64,000 bases of DNA from Cobetia sp. L2A1 (GTDB lineage: Bacteria > Pseudomonadota > Gammaproteobacteria > Pseudomonadales > Halomonadaceae). A program made the translations under genes and the position numbers. Position 1 is the stretch's first letter; each line of letters opens with the position of its first letter. Of the stretch, positions 19,242 through 28,105 are shown piece after piece. The stretch spans positions 3,596,001 through 3,660,000 of the forward strand of contig NZ_CP047025.1 of assembly GCF_009796845.1 (NCBI RefSeq), given 5' to 3'. The notes beneath the pieces are model-generated. The model did no database searches. It saw nothing but the letters and a program-made list of their open reading frames with translations, and was not told the DNA's origin.

Positions 19242-20552
19242 ATGCTGCAATTCCTATCCCGTCCAGCCGTCAAGCTGGTCGAGCGCTATCTACCTGACCC
19301 CTATATCTTCGTACTGCTGTTGACCGTGATCGCCGCGGCAGCTGCCATGCTGATCGAGCAACGCTCGCCAGTCGACGTCATGCGCTATTGGGGTGACGGC
19401 TTCTGGAGCCTGCTGACGTTCTCCATGCAGATGCTGCTGGTACTGATCTCCGGCTTCATGCTGGCCAATACGCCGCCCGTCAAGAAGGCACTGGCCAGTC
19501 TTGCCTCGTTGGCGAAATCTCCGGGCAGCGCCATCATCCTGGTCACTGTCGTTTCCCTGATCGCCAGTTGGATCAATTGGGGCTTCGGTCTGGTCATCGG
19601 TGCCTTGTTTGCCAAGGAACTCGCCAAGTCGATCAAGGTCGACTATCGCCTGCTGATCGCCAGTGCCTACTCCGGCTTTGTCATCTGGCATGCAGGGATT
19701 TCAGGTTCGATTCCGCTGACGATCGCCACTGCAGGCCACTTCACCGAGGACACCATCGGGATCATTCCGACGTCCGATACCATCTTTGCCTTCTTCAACA
19801 TGGCCATCGTCATTGCGCTGTTGATCATCATGCCGTTGGTCAACCGCGCCATGATGCCCTTCGAGAACGAAAGCGTTTACGTCGATCCAGCACTGCTGGA
19901 AGAAAAACCGACCGTTGTCAGCGATCAACCTCGCCCGGCTGAACGCCTCGAGAACTCCCCCATACTGGCGTGGATAGTGGGGCTATTCGGGCTTGCCTGG
20001 CTGATAGATCACTTCGTGTTTCGTGGCGGTGGCTTGAATCTGAACGTGATCAACTTCAGCTTCCTGTTCCTTGCCATCGTACTGCACGGCACACCGCGCA
20101 AACTGCTGGACAGCCTGAATGAGGCCATCAAGGGCGGTGCAGGTATCGTCATCCAGTTCCCCTTCTACGCCGGCATCATGGCCATCATGGTCCAGTCCGG
20201 CCTGGCGGCAACGCTGTCCGAAGGCTTCGTCTCGATAGCTACCGCTGACAGCCTACCGTTCTGGTCCTTCATCAGCGCCGGTATCGTCAATCTGTTCGTG
20301 CCATCCGGTGGTGGTCAATGGGCAGTGCAAGCGCCGGTCATGATCCCCGCCGCACAGGCATTGGGCGCAGACCTGCCGCGCGTCGCCATGGCGGTCGCCT
20401 GGGGTGATGCCTGGACCAACATGCTACAGCCATTCTGGGCGCTGCCGGTTCTGGCAATCGCTGGCCTGAAAGCCAAGGACATCATGGGCTTCTGCCTCGT
20501 CCAGCTGCTGGTCACCGGCGTCATCATTTCACTGGGCCTGACTCTGCTGTAG
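19242..20552 (+). CDS. atoE: Short-chain fatty acid transporter (AtoE family)
   Basis: An inner-membrane permease for short-chain fatty acids such as acetoacetate or butyrate. The protein has 436 residues with about ten to twelve hydrophobic helices. It shows the family's characteristic beginning (ERYLPDPYIFVLLLTVI) and the segments SWINWGFGLVIGALFAKELAK, YSGFVIWHAGISGS and FVPSGGGQWAVQAPV. ATG 19242 follows a GGGAGC site; an ATG 17 codons upstream gives a polar extension. No ato-type CoA-transferase or thiolase genes are adjacent, so the actual substrate is uncertain. It seems monocistronic, ended by the hairpin at 20590-20618. Confidence 0.88.
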   Translation: MLQFLSRPAVKLVERYLPDPYIFVLLLTVIAAAAAMLIEQRSPVDVMRYWGDGFWSLLTFSMQMLLVLISGFMLANTPPVKKALASLASLAKSPGSAIILVTVVSLIASWINWGFGLVIGALFAKELAKSIKVDYRLLIASAYSGFVIWHAGISGSIPLTIATAGHFTEDTIGIIPTSDTIFAFFNMAIVIALLIIMPLVNRAMMPFENESVYVDPALLEEKPTVVSDQPRPAERLENSPILAWIVGLFGLAWLIDHFVFRGGGLNLNVINFSFLFLAIVLHGTPRKLLDSLNEAIKGGAGIVIQFPFYAGIMAIMVQSGLAATLSEGFVSIATADSLPFWSFISAGIVNLFVPSGGGQWAVQAPVMIPAAQALGADLPRVAMAVAWGDAWTNMLQPFWALPVLAIAGLKAKDIMGFCLVQLLVTGVIISLGLTLL

Positions 20553-20589
20553 TCCAGCAGCACGCTTCACACACCACGCAAGCCCGCAC

Positions 20590-20618
20590 GTTGCCCCCGC
20601 CCTAATTGCGGGGGCAAC
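20590..20618 (+). terminator. Hairpin after atoE
   Basis: GTTGCCCCCGC (20590-20600) pairs perfectly with GCGGGGGCAAC (20608-20618) around a 7-nt loop. The following GTCGTTC is a poor U-run. Located 38 bp after the atoE stop. Confidence 0.6.
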
Positions 20619-20762
20619 GTCGTTCATGGGCTGCTTATATGCCGCAAACGAGGTGCCAAGCCGCTCTGATTCCCTCAAACTAGGGCATACAACGACACTC
20701 GAGGCCGTTCCCCGACGGTGACTTGATGCCTCCTGACTCCTGCCCCACCCAAGGACTTATCG

Positions 20763-21278
20763 ATGAGCGACCAGCACCCCGACCAGCATGACGCACTGCC
20801 AGGCCAACACCAGCTGATCATGACGGAGCTGATGACTCCTGACATGGCCAACTTCAGTGGCAAGGTTCATGGTGGCGCGATTCTCAAGAAGCTGGATGAA
20901 GTGGCATTCGCCTGTGCGAGTCGCTACAGCGGCAACTATGTAGTCACCCTGTCGGTAGACCAGGTTCGTTTCAAGCAGCCCATCCACGTCGGCGAACTGG
21001 TGACGTTTCTCGCCTCCGTCAATCATGTCGGCCGCTCTTCCATGGAGGTCGGCATCAAGGTGGTTGCCGAATCCATTCAGGGCCGCCTGATTCGCCACAC
21101 CAATAGCTGCTATCTGACCATGGTCGCAGTGGACCCGGATGGCCACCCCGTACCGGTACCGCCACTGAACCTGGAGACCCAGGAGCAGAAACTGCGCTTC
21201 CACAAGGCAGGAATCCGCAAGAAGCTGCGCAAGCAGGCCGAAGAAGAAGAGAAGCGTCAGGAATCGATGGAGTTCTGA
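20763..21278 (+). CDS. Acyl-CoA thioesterase, hotdog fold (YciA/BFIT-like)
   Basis: Hydrolyses acyl-CoA to free fatty acid and CoA in the cytosol. The protein has 171 residues with one hotdog domain: MTPDMANFSGKVHGGAILKKLDEVAF has the HGG element of the acyl-CoA thioesterase (ACOT) family. RYSGNYVVTLSVDQVRFKQP and the following strand V..VGRSSMEV complete the fold. The C-terminal 30 residues are a charged helix (KKLRKQAEEEEKRQE) probably outside the fold. The start ATG has AAGGAC upstream. Neighbours give no pathway hint. Chain-length preference cannot be deduced. Confidence 0.88.
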   Translation: MSDQHPDQHDALPGQHQLIMTELMTPDMANFSGKVHGGAILKKLDEVAFACASRYSGNYVVTLSVDQVRFKQPIHVGELVTFLASVNHVGRSSMEVGIKVVAESIQGRLIRHTNSCYLTMVAVDPDGHPVPVPPLNLETQEQKLRFHKAGIRKKLRKQAEEEEKRQESMEF

Positions 21279-21386
21279 GAAACTATCTCAATAGTCAGCG
21301 CAAGATGCGGAGTGCAGATGGTCAGTGGTACGGCGATACTTGTCAGAAACCTGCGTGACCACGAACTTGGCATAGCGAGATGAGCG

Positions 21387-22547
21387 ATGACGGCAGCATA
21401 TTCCGAGACCGACAGCGTACAGGCGAACAAGACAGCCGCTGATGAGGCACTATGGCAACGCGTGCTATCGCGCCAAGTAATTCCCGGCGAGACTATACGC
21501 TACGGAGTCATCACTACCGGCATCTTCTGTCGTGTTGGCTGCCCGTCGCCCTCTCCTCTGCGTGACAACCTGCGTATCTATCCGGATAACCAGACTGCGC
21601 GTGCCGCTGGCTTGCGTGCCTGCCGACGCTGTCATCCGGAGTCAGAACGCGAGGTCGGCGCTATCGAATCCAATCACTGGCTGCTTGCTACCTGTCGTCA
21701 ACTGGAAGCCGCCATCACTGCTGGTGAGACCGCGCCATCATTGGCCACGCTTGCGACACGTGCCGGGCTCAGCACCAGCCATCTCCAGCGGCGCTTCAAG
21801 ACACTGCTGGGCCTGTCACCGGCCGAGTACGTCAGCGGGCTACGACAGCTGCGCTTCCACGATCTGCTTGAACAGGGTAGCAATGTCACTGACGCCATAC
21901 TCGCGGCGGGATATCGCTCGACCAGCCGCGCCTATGCCCGCGCGGATGGCATATCGCCAAGCGTGCGTCAGCAAGGGGGCAAAGATGAAACGCTACTGGG
22001 TCTCCACTGGCCCTGCAGCTTCGGCATTCCCGAGCAGCACTGCTGGCTGAGTGCAGGGATCAGTGAACGCGGCGTCGTGGTCATCCAGCTGACAGACAAC
22101 CGCGAGGCCGGACAGCAGGCATTGGAAGCCCGTCTGCCAAAAGCCTGTTGGCAGCATATCGATCCTCAGGATGAGAATGGACAATCACTGCATGCGGTAC
22201 TCGGTGCGCGCCTGCTGGTGCTGTGTGAGCAACCGGAGATCAGTCACGCCTTGTTCCTTGAGCTTCCACTGGATATTCGCGGAACAGCCTTTCAGCTCAC
22301 GGTCTGGCAGCAACTGAATGCCACCTTGAGCGGCAATACACTGACCTATCGTCAGCTGGCTGAGGCATTGGAACGTCCCACCGCCAGCCGCGCCGTCGCC
22401 AATGCCTGTGGCGCCAATCCGTTGGCACTGCTGACGCCCTGTCATCGCGTGGTACGCGGCGATGGCGGGTTGGGCGGTTATCGTTGGGGCGTTGAGCTCA
22501 AGCAGGCTCGCCTGGCACAGGAGGCCGGAGACAGGGTCAAACCGTAG
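21387..22547 (+). CDS. ada: Ada regulator and O6-methylguanine-DNA methyltransferase
   Basis: A suicide repair protein and methylation sensor. The N-terminal domain takes methyl groups from phosphotriesters and then activates the adaptive response. The C-terminal domain removes O6-methyl from guanine. All parts are present in 386 residues. The zinc cysteines are C48, C52, C79 and C82, with the same spacing as E. coli C38/C42/C69/C72; C48 would be the methyl acceptor. An AraC-type helix-turn-helix lies at about 125-200. The acceptor motif PCHRVVRGDGGLGGYRWG has its cysteine near residue 351. No alkB or alkA is adjacent, but the unrelated glycosylase gene tag is at 28105. Confidence 0.95.
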   Translation: MTAAYSETDSVQANKTAADEALWQRVLSRQVIPGETIRYGVITTGIFCRVGCPSPSPLRDNLRIYPDNQTARAAGLRACRRCHPESEREVGAIESNHWLLATCRQLEAAITAGETAPSLATLATRAGLSTSHLQRRFKTLLGLSPAEYVSGLRQLRFHDLLEQGSNVTDAILAAGYRSTSRAYARADGISPSVRQQGGKDETLLGLHWPCSFGIPEQHCWLSAGISERGVVVIQLTDNREAGQQALEARLPKACWQHIDPQDENGQSLHAVLGARLLVLCEQPEISHALFLELPLDIRGTAFQLTVWQQLNATLSGNTLTYRQLAEALERPTASRAVANACGANPLALLTPCHRVVRGDGGLGGYRWGVELKQARLAQEAGDRVKP

Positions 22548-22702
22548 TCCTGCATACGAATCTTGAATACGAGCCTCGACTCGTTCATGGAATCAACGTG
22601 TCAGGCGTTCGTGACAACTCCCTGCCAGTACCGAAGGACTCAGTCTGGCAAGGGGCCACAAGCTTGCGAAATAGCGGACAGTACGGAAGGGAATGCTGCT
22701 GA

Positions 22703-22745
22703 AAAGGGCATGGCGTTTGTGACGTTGCGTCATGCCATGCCCTTT
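22703..22745. terminator. Bidirectional terminator between ada and ansB
   Basis: AAAGGGCATGGC (22703-22714) pairs with GCCATGCCCTTT (22734-22745). The arms provide a run of three to four U in either direction, suiting the convergent ada and ansB genes. Confidence 0.7.
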
Positions 22746-22753
22746 CATTGAAC

Positions 22754-23812
22754 TCAGCGGTCGAATACGGCCTCGAGGTCTTCCTTGCTGGTCTTGCCCT
22801 CATGCAATGCCAACATGAGCAACAGGCGAGCCTTCTGGGGATTCAGACCGCCAGCCATCACGGCACCGGCATCGTAGGTGGTTTTTCCGCCGCCCGGGAA
22901 GCCATATAGCGGCATGGTGCGTCCATTAGGCACACGTGTCGAGATGACCACTGCCACATCCTTCGACAGCGCATACTTCACGGCCTCGAACATGGAGACA
23001 TTCATGTTGCCCATGCCGGTCGCTTGAACCACGATACCTTTCGCTCCCTGATCGACGGCATAGCGCAGCAAGTCACCATTGGCGCCACCGAACATGGGCA
23101 GAATTTCTACGCGCGGCATGTCGCCAGTGCCGATATCGATGTGTTGGCGACGCAGCGGTGTACGCGAGAATACGACCTTGTCGTCCCAGACCTCGCCCAG
23201 AAACCCGAAGTCGCCTGACTTGAAGGTGTCAACATTGCCGGTATGCGTCTTGGTCACGCTGCGAGCGGCGTTGATCTGGCTGTTCATGGCAACCATGACA
23301 CCTTTGCCCGTGGCTTCCGGCGTGGTGACGATACGAATGGCATTGAGCAGGTTGCGTGGCCCGTCAAAATCAGGCTCTGACGCATTGCGTTGCGCGCCTA
23401 TCAGCACCACGGGCTTATCAGACTTGACCGTCAGGTCCAGCCAAAATGCGGTTTCTTCCATGGTATCGGTGCCCTGCGCGACCACGACACCCGCCACTTC
23501 TGGCCGAGCCAGTGCATCATCGACTGCCTGAGTGAGGCGTGACCACCACTTGGCATCGATATAGTTGGCAGACATCTGAGAGAAATTGTTGACCTCGATG
23601 GTGGCGTATTTGGCAGCATCCGGCACCGTCTGCATCAAGTCATCGCCTGAAATGGCAGGTACCACGCCCTTGGTCACAGGGTCCACCTTCATGGCGATGG
23701 TGCCACCCGTGGCGATGAACTGTACGACCGGCTTCGTATCTGCCATTGCAGCGTTCGAGATGCAAAACAATGCCGTTAGGGCAAGAGCCAAGATGGGGTG
23801 CTGGTGTCTCAA
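22754..23812 (-). CDS. ansB: Periplasmic type II L-asparaginase
   Basis: Hydrolyses L-asparagine to aspartate and ammonia in the periplasm. The protein has 352 residues. The start is a TTG at 23810-23812, seven bases after AGGAG. This yields a clean signal peptide (RHQHPILALALTALFCISNAAMA), whereas longer in-frame starts put a polar segment in front of it. Active-site elements are ATGGTIA (first catalytic Thr), QGTDTMEET (Thr-Asp pair) and the catalytic Lys in VTKTHTGNVDTF. It is isolated, convergent with ada. A glutaminase-asparaginase activity cannot be excluded. Confidence 0.93.
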   Translation of the reverse strand: MRHQHPILALALTALFCISNAAMADTKPVVQFIATGGTIAMKVDPVTKGVVPAISGDDLMQTVPDAAKYATIEVNNFSQMSANYIDAKWWSRLTQAVDDALARPEVAGVVVAQGTDTMEETAFWLDLTVKSDKPVVLIGAQRNASEPDFDGPRNLLNAIRIVTTPEATGKGVMVAMNSQINAARSVTKTHTGNVDTFKSGDFGFLGEVWDDKVVFSRTPLRRQHIDIGTGDMPRVEILPMFGGANGDLLRYAVDQGAKGIVVQATGMGNMNVSMFEAVKYALSKDVAVVISTRVPNGRTMPLYGFPGGGKTTYDAGAVMAGGLNPQKARLLLMLALHEGKTSKEDLEAVFDR

Positions 23813-24138
23813 AGGACATCTCCTGTGAAGATTTTTCCCGCTGCGACCTCCGACCGGAGTGCCACACGATAAAATCACGCAATTAGCATGCCACTGGAAA
23901 GCATCGATAACGTTCCATGCTCAGGTATAGCGGAGCTGGCTCGCTTTTCAAGGAATCACACCCTGGACTGGCACTATCGTGGTGCAAAGAAGATGACGAA
24001 CCGAGTGTCTCCGAGCCCCCTGCCCGCACATGGTGCGCCTGGGCGGAAGGCTGGACACATGACACGGGGACATCGAGCTCGAGCCACTTTTTTACACATG
24101 CCCTATCCAATGTCTTAAGACACTCTCTCCAGTCGCTT
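23813..24138. other. Intergenic region upstream of ansB
   Basis: No gene or clear structure seen. It contains the ansB promoter region on the minus strand and the 3' flank of the MocR gene. The short open frames here lack ribosome-binding sites and family features. Confidence 0.5.
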
Positions 24139-25590
24139 CTAAAGCGTCGTACAGCGCAGCGCTGGGGGAGCGAGCAGCAGCTCGCGAACGATTTCGAGCG
24201 CGTGCGTCAACGTCTCGCGACTCGCGGCGGCGCTCAGACAAAGACGCAGCGCCTGTGGTGGGGGTTCATTACCGACACAGAATGGCTCAGCGCTGGTGAC
24301 ATGAATGCCGCGAATCGCCAGTGATTCGACCATTGCCTGACTACGTTGTCCCTCGGGTAATTCAAGCCACAGGTCGAACGAGGAAGGCCGCGCCGCCAGA
24401 GACCACTCGTTCAGGACGGAGTGCGCCAACCGCTGTCGCGCACGCACCTCCTCCATCTGCCAGGCGATCAAGGGCGCGGCATTGCCACTGGTCAACCAGG
24501 TACACACCGTTTCGACCAGCAACGGCGCCACCATCCAGCTGTGACTGCGCAAGGTGGCACCAAGACGGGGAAGTAGCGCCACAGGCGCACGCAATACACC
24601 CAGTCGCAGGCCGCCTGCCAGAAGCTTGGAGGTGCTGAAGAGATACAAGGTTCGCTCCGGTGCCAGCTGATAGAGCTGCATACCGCACTCCTCTGGCGGC
24701 AGATACTGCACGCCATCTTCCAGAATCCAGAAATCGTACTGTCGTGCGAGCGCCACCAACGCTTCACGCCGTGCGTGGGATAATTGTGCACCGCCCGGAT
24801 TGTTCTGCTCGGCCATCACATAGACCATTCTGGGCACCTGCTGACGACATAGACGCGCCAGAGCCTCGATGTCCATGCCCTCTTCATCCAATGGTATGCG
24901 CAAGAGCTTCAGACCACGTTCGGCGCTCGCGGATATCAGCCCGGGATAGGTCAGCGCACCCGCCACCAGAGCTTCACCAGGGGCCATCAAGGCAGATAGC
25001 GCCAAGGTGATGCCATTCTGGCCACCCTGCGTCAGCATCAGCTCTTCAGCGACGACCGGCACGCCCAGCTCCCCCATCCAATTCGCCAGGAGTTGCCTTT
25101 GATTGTCACGCCCGAACTCATTCTGATAGTCGACACAATGCTGGAGAGCGGCAGGTGATTGGCTGATCGCCACTAGCGCATCTGCCATTCCTTGCTGTCG
25201 TGCAGGGTGCGGTGGCGGCAGGCTCATGGTGAGATCAATCGACTCAAGTGAAGCCTCCCAAGAGACCCCCGCATCCGGAGGTTCTCCACAGGCGGCCCCT
25301 ACCCGGAAGACATGACCAAAGCCTTCAGCAGATACACGCTGCGCGCTGACGAGGCCGTTGATGTAGGTGCCACTGCCGACACGTGACGTAACCAGCCCAC
25401 GACGCTCGGCCTCAGCGTAACCACGCGTGATGGTACCCACTGTCACGCCTAGCGCATCCGCCAGCCGTCGTTGAGGTGGAAGTCGCGTGCCGGCTGGCAG
25501 CCGGCCAGAGGCGATATCCAGCCGAATGGCATCCGCAAGCGCACGATAGCGTGGCATGGCCGGATCAAGCATGGGCATCCAGATTGTCAT
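24139..25590 (-). CDS. MocR-type regulator (GntR wHTH + aminotransferase-like domain)
   Basis: A PLP-binding transcription regulator of the MocR/PdxR/GabR class. The protein has 483 residues. A GntR winged helix is at about 8-75 (LPPQRRLADALGVTVGTITRGYAEAERRG contains the recognition helix). An aminotransferase class I fold follows, with YVMAEQNNPGG and the PLP-lysine motif FSTSKLLAGGLRLG (lysine near 320). The start is uncertain: the ATG at 25588-25590 is used and has no strong Shine-Dalgarno. It is divergent from a LysE exporter, with repeated GACAA motifs between them. It most likely controls that exporter in response to an amino acid or PLP adduct. Confidence 0.88.
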   Translation of the reverse strand: MTIWMPMLDPAMPRYRALADAIRLDIASGRLPAGTRLPPQRRLADALGVTVGTITRGYAEAERRGLVTSRVGSGTYINGLVSAQRVSAEGFGHVFRVGAACGEPPDAGVSWEASLESIDLTMSLPPPHPARQQGMADALVAISQSPAALQHCVDYQNEFGRDNQRQLLANWMGELGVPVVAEELMLTQGGQNGITLALSALMAPGEALVAGALTYPGLISASAERGLKLLRIPLDEEGMDIEALARLCRQQVPRMVYVMAEQNNPGGAQLSHARREALVALARQYDFWILEDGVQYLPPEECGMQLYQLAPERTLYLFSTSKLLAGGLRLGVLRAPVALLPRLGATLRSHSWMVAPLLVETVCTWLTSGNAAPLIAWQMEEVRARQRLAHSVLNEWSLAARPSSFDLWLELPEGQRSQAMVESLAIRGIHVTSAEPFCVGNEPPPQALRLCLSAAASRETLTHALEIVRELLLAPPALRCTTL

Positions 25591-25709
25591 GGTGACAAAA
25601 AACCTGTTGACGATAATTGTCATCAGATTATGCTCAAAAAGTGCCGCCATCAAGCGCCAAAAAACGTGTTATGGCGACAATCCCGCAACATCGGCTCGTA
25701 TCACGACAA
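25584..25709. promoter_or_regulatory. Repeated GACAA motifs in the MocR-LysE divergent region
   Basis: Copies with core GACAA are: ATGGTGACAA at 25589-25598, its inverted partner TTGTCAT at 25584-25590, TTGTCATCA at 25617-25625 (minus copy), ATGGCGACAA at 25671-25680 and ATCACGACAA at 25700-25709. The last two form a direct repeat 29 bp apart. MocR proteins typically bind spaced direct repeats. The first pair overlaps the regulator's presumed start. Confidence 0.5.
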
Positions 25710-25783
25710 CATTGAACCCATACAATAATGGCTGACACTGAGAGTCCTGCGCTCCGGACCAGCCTTCGCCTTCAAGGACACCC

Positions 25784-26386
25784 ATGGAATCCCTCGCCTT
25801 TCTGGCCCCCGCCACGCTATACATGCTGTCGATGACCCTGACGCCAGGTCCCAATAACGTCATGCTGACGGCCTCCGGTGCCAACTACGGCTACTGGCGC
25901 ACCCTGCCGCATATTTTCGGCATCATGATTGGCTGCCTGGTGTTATTCGTTGGCATCGCACTCGGTCTGGGATTGATATTCGAGCGTTACCCAATCGTGC
26001 AGACTCTGCTCAAGCTACTGGGCAGCGCCTACCTGCTGTATCTGGCCTGGAAGATCGCCACGGCACCACCGCCCGATTTCTCAAGCCAGCAGGACGCGAG
26101 ACCGATGACCTTCATGGCGGCAGCATTATTTCAGTTCGCCAACCCCAAAGCCTGGGTGATGGGTATCGCCTTGATGGCGGGGTTCCTGCCGGATAATGGA
26201 CCGGTATTGCTCAATGCTCTGCTGCTGGCGGGTTTCGCTGAACTGGTCGCCCTGCCGTGCATCTCGCTATGGGCCGGTTTTGGTACCGCCATCGGCCGTC
26301 TACTGCGCACAGAGCGCTCCTGGAAGATATTCAATCGCGTGATGGGTGTGCTGACCGCCTCCTGCGTCATTTTCATTCTCCGCTAA
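25784..26386 (+). CDS. LysE/RhtB-family amino acid exporter
   Basis: An inner-membrane exporter of amino acids or related small molecules. The protein has 200 residues with about six hydrophobic helices. The family signature at the N-terminus is LTPGPNNVMLTASGANYG, and the mid-protein motif FQFANPKAWVMG is typical of the family. The start ATG follows AAGGA. It is divergent from the MocR-type regulator, a frequent pairing in which the regulator switches on the exporter when its substrate accumulates. The substrate is unknown; threonine/homoserine or cysteine/O-acetylserine are possibilities based on family range only. Confidence 0.9.
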   Translation: MESLAFLAPATLYMLSMTLTPGPNNVMLTASGANYGYWRTLPHIFGIMIGCLVLFVGIALGLGLIFERYPIVQTLLKLLGSAYLLYLAWKIATAPPPDFSSQQDARPMTFMAAALFQFANPKAWVMGIALMAGFLPDNGPVLLNALLLAGFAELVALPCISLWAGFGTAIGRLLRTERSWKIFNRVMGVLTASCVIFILR

Positions 26387-26546
26387 TGATCGTGTTCTAG
26401 CGCACTCTCGAGCAAGGATGAGATGCCCTCGGTCTGATCCTTGCATCGCACGTATCGAACACTGTTCGCATTACCACTGTTTTCACGTGCGATGTTCGCT
26501 AGACTGTCGAGACGCCTATTCCACGCTCGCACAGGACGCTCCTTCC

Positions 26547-27152
26547 ATGCTGACCCTCTACGGTGATCGCCGCTCCGGTAACTGCTACAAGGTCGAGCTG
26601 CTGCTGCACCTTCTCGAACGTCACCATCATTACATCGAAGTCGACATTCTCGCCGGTGACACCCGCACGCCGGAGTTTCTGACCCGTAACGTCAACGGCA
26701 AGATTCCCCTGCTGGAACTGCATCGCGGTGAAACACTGTCCGAGTCCAATGCCATCCTGCATTACCTCGCCGATGGCAGCGATTACCTGCCAAGCGACCC
26801 CTTTCTGCATGCCAAGGTGCTCCAATGGCAGTTCTTCGAGCAATACAGTCACGAGCCCTTCATCGCCACCGCACGCTTCATCAACCGCTATCTTGGCTTG
26901 CCGGAAGAACGTCTCGCCGAATATGAAGCCAAGCAGGAAGGGGGACGACGGGCCTTGCGCGTGATGGAACATCACCTCAAGGATCATGACTGGCTGGTGG
27001 GAGAGCAATTCACGATCGCTGATATTTCACTTTATGCTTATACCCATGTGGCAAACGAGGGCGGCTTCGCACTTGAAGACTATCCTGCCATACGTTCCTG
27101 GCTCGCTCGCGTTGCCGCTCGTCCGGGGCACTTCGATATCCCACTCGACTGA
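26547..27152 (+). CDS. Glutathione S-transferase family protein
   Basis: A cytosolic enzyme of 201 residues with the two-domain GST fold. The N-terminal thioredoxin-like half starts MLTLYGDRRSGNCYKVELLL, with the SGN-YK element that holds glutathione. NVNGKIPLLEL contains the cis-proline, followed by LSESNAILHYLA (SNAI glutathione-binding site). The C-terminal helical half ends GEQFTIADISLYAY, the usual N-capping box. The start ATG is the one matching the fold; the Shine-Dalgarno (AGGA) is rather distant. The electrophilic substrate cannot be predicted. It is possibly co-transcribed with the following acetyltransferase gene. Confidence 0.9.
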   Translation: MLTLYGDRRSGNCYKVELLLHLLERHHHYIEVDILAGDTRTPEFLTRNVNGKIPLLELHRGETLSESNAILHYLADGSDYLPSDPFLHAKVLQWQFFEQYSHEPFIATARFINRYLGLPEERLAEYEAKQEGGRRALRVMEHHLKDHDWLVGEQFTIADISLYAYTHVANEGGFALEDYPAIRSWLARVAARPGHFDIPLD

Positions 27153-27211
27153 CCCGTTCTTTTCTTCATCGAACACTCATGCTCAGTCCTCCACCAATGA
27201 CAGGCCTATTG

Positions 27212-27655
27212 ATGCATCCCGTCACCTATCGCGCCATGACACCCGCCGATCATTCCGCCTTCATGACCATGATGGAGGCCACACCAGGCGTAGTCATCCG
27301 CAAGGCAGACGAATACGCCGCGGTCGAGCGCTATCTGATCCGCAACCCAGGCATGAGCCATCTGGCTTTCTCTGACGTACGATTGGTGGGCTGTGCCATG
27401 TCCGGTCATGATGGCAAGCGCGGCTATCTGCAACATGTCATGACAGCTTCTGACATGCGCGGAAAGGGGATCGCCCGTACGCTAGTCGAGCGGTGTCTTG
27501 ATGCGCTGGCACAGGAAGGTATCGACAAGGTGCATCTTGATACCCTTCACGATAATCATCAGGCGCATCGCTTCTGGGAGCGGCTTGGCTGGTCAAACCG
27601 TAACGCCGAGATCGTACGCTTCTCACGTCTGCTGGTGGATGACCTCAACGCCTGA
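27212..27655 (+). CDS. GNAT-family N-acetyltransferase
   Basis: The 147-residue protein has the GNAT acetyl-CoA fold. Motif A is seen as VMTASDMRGKGIARTLVERCLDAL (R/Q-x-x-G-x-G/A pattern as RGKGIA), then DKVHLDTLHDNHQAHRFWERLGW, the usual motif B with the F-W-E-R-LGW ending. Starts at 27179, 27197 and 27212 are possible; 27212 has AGG seven bases before it and begins at the conserved VTYRAMTPAD. The substrate (protein amine or small molecule) is unknown. It lies 59 bp after the GST gene in the same direction. Confidence 0.85.
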   Translation: MHPVTYRAMTPADHSAFMTMMEATPGVVIRKADEYAAVERYLIRNPGMSHLAFSDVRLVGCAMSGHDGKRGYLQHVMTASDMRGKGIARTLVERCLDALAQEGIDKVHLDTLHDNHQAHRFWERLGWSNRNAEIVRFSRLLVDDLNA

Positions 27656-27700
27656 ATACCGCCTTTGCAAAATACTATCTGCTGAGCAAGGAGCTCTGAC

Positions 27701-28105
27701 GTGCAATTTCTTGAAAACGATGACCTTGGCAAGCTGATCCTGCGCCTGACTCTAGGTGTGCTACTGCTGTTTCATGGCCTATCGAAGCTATTGGGCGATG
27801 GGGGAACCTTGAGCTGGATCGCTCAGCAGCTGGAAGGTATGGGCATCCCTGGCGTGGTGGCCTATGGCGTCTATATTGGCGAAATCATCGCACCGATCAT
27901 GCTGGTGCTCGGCTACCAGTCACGCGTGGCGGGGCTTATCGTGGTCGGTAACATGCTGTTCGCGTTTGCTGTGGCGCATATGGGTCAGCTGATCAGCCTG
28001 TCGCCCTCCGGTGGCTGGGGACTGGAACTGCAGGGCTTCTATCTCGCGACAGGCCTGGCCGTCGTCTTCCTTGGCAGTGGCCGCTTTGCGGTGCAGGAGG
28101 ACTGA
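27701..28105 (+). CDS. DoxX-family membrane protein
   Basis: A small inner-membrane protein of 134 residues with four hydrophobic helices. The DoxX signature includes LILRLTLGVLLLFHGLSKL near the N-terminus and GEIIAPIMLVLGYQSRVAGL in the middle. The start is GTG at 27701, preceded by AAGGAGC. The function of DoxX proteins is poorly defined; some take part in thiosulfate or quinone-linked redox or in oxidative-stress complexes. Its stop overlaps the start of tag (TGATG), so the two genes are probably translationally coupled. Confidence 0.85.
   Translation: MQFLENDDLGKLILRLTLGVLLLFHGLSKLLGDGGTLSWIAQQLEGMGIPGVVAYGVYIGEIIAPIMLVLGYQSRVAGLIVVGNMLFAFAVAHMGQLISLSPSGGWGLELQGFYLATGLAVVFLGSGRFAVQED

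Noticed and set aside
21279..21386. Ada box (AAT-N6-GCAA) upstream of ada
   Set aside because: AATAGTCAGCGCAA is present but the spacing is seven, not six, so I do not count it as a site.
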